Shown here piece by piece: positions 34,790 through 37,424 of a DNA stretch of 37,424 nt; position 1 is the stretch's first letter; every line of letters starts with the position of its first letter. The position numbers and the translations under genes were made by a program. Below the pieces are notes generated by a model. That model made no database searches, was not told where the DNA came from, and saw only the letters and a list, made by a program, of their open reading frames with translations. The stretch is taken from assembly GCA_022779845.1 (NCBI GenBank), contig JALEXT010000035.1:1-37424 (forward strand). Direction: 5' to 3'. Source of the DNA: Succinatimonas sp. GTDB lineage: Bacteria > Pseudomonadota > Gammaproteobacteria > Enterobacterales > Succinivibrionaceae.

Positions 34790-36066
34790 GATATGAGTTC
34801 CTCTACAGCAGATAAAGTTTTGGCAACGGCACCGCGACCGTTGTGTAAAAATTTCAAAGCCTTTTCTCCTGCATCTGCTGTTTTATCAGGAGCATTTAGG
34901 AGTTCGTTACAGATTTTTTTTAGTTCTTCCGTATCTTTTGCCACAAAAGCAGCCTTTGCATTTATAAGACCTGAGAATTCGTTTTTAAAATTATGGAAGT
35001 CGGGGCCGGTTACGGAGGCTATGCCGTAACAGGCTGGTTCCAAAGGATTGTGTCCGCCGATGTTAACGAAGCTCCCTCCCATGAAGGCTAAATCAATCAT
35101 GCCGAAATATAAGGCTATCTCCCCCATGGTATCGCCTATTAAGATCCCTCCTTTAAAGTCGCTGAGTTTTAAAAGCTCACTCTTTTTTTGATAGCGTAGC
35201 TTTTTAGATTCAAGAAAGTCACAGGCAAGCGTTACTCCTTCCTTATGCCTCGGAACCAGGATCAAAGAAAGAGAAGGATTTTCTTTTAAAAGTTCAAGAT
35301 AGGTTTTGATGATCAGCGTTTCTTCGGTTGCATGGGTACTGATGGCTCCCAATACCGCACCTTGAAGTGTTTTTCTGACTTCTCTGCCTAAATTGAAACG
35401 TTCGCTGTCTTTTTTCAGATCGTATTTGAGATTGCCGGTAACAAAGACTTTTTCGGAAGGAACTCCTATTTTGCAAAAGCGTTCGGCGTCTTCTTTTGAG
35501 GCACACATTACTTTAGTCAGATTGGAACAAATGAGAGCGCGTACGGCGTTTTGATGTTTTAAATAAGCTTTAACATTTTTCTCCTGCATTCTGGCACTGA
35601 CCAGAATGTTTTGACACCCGTATTTTTTAGCAGCCAGCATTTTCTCAGGCCACAATTCGGTATCGACGGTGAGCATAAGACAAGGATGCAGTCGTTTGAA
35701 AAATCTTCTTACGGCAAAAAACTGATCAAGAGGAGCATAGCAACTTTCAATACCTTCAATTTTGGAGAGCACGCCGTCTCCTGTGGTGGTAAGCGTGGTG
35801 ACTACCGTCCTTACCTCAGGATGAGCTTTGACAAAGGCGTTTATCAACGGTTTTAAGGCATTGGCCTCCCCCATGGAGGCTGCGTGAAAGATCACGCATT
35901 TTCCTTTTCGGAACGGAGGCAGGTTAAGTCCCAGCAATTGCCAGAATCTTCGTCCGTAAGGGGGATCGCGTCTTCGGTGCCAGGCAAGGTAGCAGGCAAC
36001 CGGTAATACCGCTGCGCTTGTTAATAGACGATAAGTACAAAGCATTAAAAAGGAGTTGCAATGCAT
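34786..36066 (-). CDS. waaA: Kdo transferase WaaA (KdtA)
   Basis: WaaA transfers Kdo from CMP-Kdo to lipid IVA at the inner membrane. The protein (426 aa, E. coli 425) has an N-terminal hydrophobic anchor, HAASMGEANA with the catalytic Glu, a TVDTELWPE motif and the donor-site stretch GGSFVNIGGHNPLEPACYG. The ATG shares its A with the stop of the upstream waaF (TGATG). With kdkA in the genome it may be the monofunctional type that adds one Kdo; the sequence alone does not prove this. Confidence 0.96.
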   Translation of the reverse strand: MHCNSFLMLCTYRLLTSAAVLPVACYLAWHRRRDPPYGRRFWQLLGLNLPPFRKGKCVIFHAASMGEANALKPLINAFVKAHPEVRTVVTTLTTTGDGVLSKIEGIESCYAPLDQFFAVRRFFKRLHPCLMLTVDTELWPEKMLAAKKYGCQNILVSARMQEKNVKAYLKHQNAVRALICSNLTKVMCASKEDAERFCKIGVPSEKVFVTGNLKYDLKKDSERFNLGREVRKTLQGAVLGAISTHATEETLIIKTYLELLKENPSLSLILVPRHKEGVTLACDFLESKKLRYQKKSELLKLSDFKGGILIGDTMGEIALYFGMIDLAFMGGSFVNIGGHNPLEPACYGIASVTGPDFHNFKNEFSGLINAKAAFVAKDTEELKKICNELLNAPDKTADAGEKALKFLHNGRGAVAKTLSAVEELIS

Positions 36067-37094
36067 CAGAGTAAAGCCTCAAGTTTTTTGATCACCAGAT
36101 CCGGAGTGATCTTTTTTAAGCAGGCGTAAGTTCCGAAACGACAGGTTCGTTTAAAACAAGGATGACATGGTTCGTTAGATTCTACGCAACAGGCTTTGTC
36201 CGACAACGGAGGAGTATAGACGGTGGAGGTGGATCCGAAGATGTCAACCTGCACTACTCCTGCGGCAGCTGCCGTGTGCATGAGTCCTGAGTCGTTGCAG
36301 ACGGCGGCCTTACAGGCTCCGGTAAGATCCAGTGCTTCTTCTATATTGGTTTTGCCTGCAATGTCATAAAAAAAAGCAAGTTTTGCAGGATCTTCTATGG
36401 CATTGCGTACTTTTGCTATGGTCGGGGCATCTTTTAGCGTTCCGAGGCCGAGCACCGCACCGCCTTTTTCTATCCACCAACTGCTGACTTTTGCAAAATA
36501 TTCAACGGGCCAGAGTTTTGCAGGTCCGTAATTGGCACCGCATCCTAAAGCAAGAAGCGGTCTTTCTAATGAGATCTTGAGTCTTTTTAATAATTTTTCG
36601 TCAGGCGGGAGGATCTTTAACTGCGGATATTGAAAAGAAGGAAGATCTTTTGAGCAGGTTACTTCTTTTTGAGAATAAGCCAATGCTACGTAACGATCGA
36701 CCATGCGCGGATAGTCCTGTTTGTTAGAGCGCAGGTGATTTAGCAACAGGTATCGCGATTCACCTTTAAATCCGCGTCGATCGGGAATACCGGCAAAGAA
36801 AGCGGGAAGTGCGGATTTTAAGGAATTGGGTAAGACAAAACAGGTGTCGTAATTTCCTTTTTTAAGACGCAGTCCTTCTTTAAAGCGTTTGATAAGGTCG
36901 AACTGACCGTGAGCAAAAGGATTTGTTAAAAAACCGTTGATTTCATTCATGCGGTGCAATACCGGCATGGCATAGGCAGGGGCATAAACATCGATGACGC
37001 AGGCAGGATATTTTGCGCGTATGGTTTTTAGAAGGCTTTGCATCATGATGATGTCGCCAAGCCACGAAGGGGTGATGATAAGTACGCGCTGCAT
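36066..37094 (-). CDS. waaF: ADP-heptose:LPS heptosyltransferase II
   Basis: WaaF adds the second heptose of the inner core. The 342-residue GT9 protein has ITPSWLGDIIMMQSL, YDTCFVLPNSLKSALPAFFAGIPDRRGF, GANYGPAKLWP in the donor site (GAEFGPAKRWP in E. coli) and CNDSGLMHTAAAAG. Four Cys cluster near the C-terminus (PCHPCFKRTCRFGTYAC), a feature of many relatives. CGGAG precedes the ATG. It is coupled to waaA and divergent from hldD. Confidence 0.94.
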   Translation of the reverse strand: MQRVLIITPSWLGDIIMMQSLLKTIRAKYPACVIDVYAPAYAMPVLHRMNEINGFLTNPFAHGQFDLIKRFKEGLRLKKGNYDTCFVLPNSLKSALPAFFAGIPDRRGFKGESRYLLLNHLRSNKQDYPRMVDRYVALAYSQKEVTCSKDLPSFQYPQLKILPPDEKLLKRLKISLERPLLALGCGANYGPAKLWPVEYFAKVSSWWIEKGGAVLGLGTLKDAPTIAKVRNAIEDPAKLAFFYDIAGKTNIEEALDLTGACKAAVCNDSGLMHTAAAAGVVQVDIFGSTSTVYTPPLSDKACCVESNEPCHPCFKRTCRFGTYACLKKITPDLVIKKLEALL

Positions 37095-37287
37095 GTAAAT
37101 CTCCGATGGTTTTCCGTAATGATTGTCTTAATGATTTTAATCGTCGCGACCTTTCTTACCAAGCGGAGAAAATTAAAAGTATCGTACAAAGCGTGCGTGA
37201 AGGCAGTGAGTTTTTTTCAACTTGCGGTGCGGTGTTAAAATTGAAAAGCGTTTCACGGCGCAATCATCATTTTTTTGAGGGCTGAAC
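37095..37287. promoter_or_regulatory. Divergent waaF/hldD intergenic region
   Basis: The + strand has an extended -10 TGT-TAAAAT (37233-37241), with TTTTTC at 17-base spacing, about 47 bases before hldD. No heat-shock type promoter like that of E. coli hldD was recognised. The waaF promoter is not clear. Confidence 0.45.
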
Positions 37288-37424
37288 ATGATCATAGTTA
37301 CAGGCGGCTGCGGTTTTATCGGATCCAATATCGTCAAGGCATTGAATGACAAAGGGATCAGCGACATCCTGGTGGTGGATAACCTCACCGAAGGTCATAA
37401 GTTTTCCAATTTGGCCGATCTTGA
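37288..37424 (+). CDS. hldD: ADP-L-glycero-D-manno-heptose-6-epimerase (5' part only)
   Basis: HldD inverts C6 of ADP-heptose, making the donor used by WaaC/OpsX and WaaF. Only the first 45 codons are in the window; the ORF track omits it. The N-terminal NAD-binding [19 protein letters not shown] is nearly identical to E. coli HldD, and ILVVDNL follows. TTGAGG precedes the ATG. The gene runs off the right edge. Confidence 0.93.
   Translation, partial: MIIVTGGCGFIGSNIVKALNDKGISDILVVDNLTEGHKFSNLADL

Noticed and set aside
1-37424. CRISPR arrays, rRNA or tRNA genes
   Set aside because: No regularly spaced direct repeats and no tRNA or rRNA sequence was seen by eye on either strand.

Overview
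The window reads as chromosomal DNA of an anaerobic, succinate-forming gammaproteobacterium, most likely a member of the Succinivibrionaceae (the Anaerobiospirillum / Succinivibrio / Ruminobacter group). The PckA protein looks very close, from memory, to the Anaerobiospirillum PEP carboxykinase. Several neighbourhoods are shuffled forms of classical enterobacterial ones: hslR-hslO-nudE-pckA-greB-bioH-nfuA, rpmB-rpmG-mutM-coaD-waaA, coaBC-dut and waaF/hldD. No database search was possible, so the taxonomy is inference.

Layout. 1-137 is the 3' end of a group II intron: the tail of a probable maturase/RT reading frame, then domains V and VI. It abuts a hairpin at the 3' end of nfuA. 185-9045 is housekeeping and stress: nfuA (-), pckA (+), greB (+) with an acidic tail, an unrecognised low-complexity protein (-), ribB-bioH (-), an hslR-hslO-MFS operon (-) and nudE (+). 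9180-11327 is argF-argG (+), closed by a terminator. 11525-23227 is a complete type I (bcsD-containing) cellulose synthase operon on the + strand: an unrecognised accessory gene, then bcsQ, bcsA, bcsB, bcsC, bcsD and bcsZ. The genes overlap or nearly touch, so they are probably one transcript with translational coupling. argH follows directly, so the cellulose operon lies between argG and argH. 24733-27726 is coaBC-dut-alcohol dehydrogenase (-).

27727-28322 is the longest stretch without a protein gene. It carries a TATAAT promoter-like element, a Fur-box-like sequence and a run of inverted repeats, so it may hold an unannotated structured RNA; none of RNase P, tmRNA, 6S or 4.5S RNA fits. rpmB-rpmG-mutM (+) follows, then coaD and a heptosyltransferase (-) divergent from kdkA (+), a flavodoxin-fold quinone reductase (+), the sugar-acid pair dgoA-dgoK (-) behind an operator-like palindrome, waaF-waaA (-), and the first 45 codons of hldD (+) at the right edge.

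How the genes work together. The cellulose genes form a full export machine: BcsA/BcsB synthase with a PilZ c-di-GMP sensor, BcsC outer-membrane channel, BcsD crystallisation subunit, BcsZ endoglucanase and BcsQ ATPase. No cyclase, phosphodiesterase or bcsEFG genes are in view. The LPS genes (hldD, waaF, waaA, an OpsX-like heptosyltransferase and KdkA) suggest a Haemophilus/Vibrio-style inner core with one phosphorylated Kdo. argF, argG and argH cover the last three steps from ornithine to arginine.
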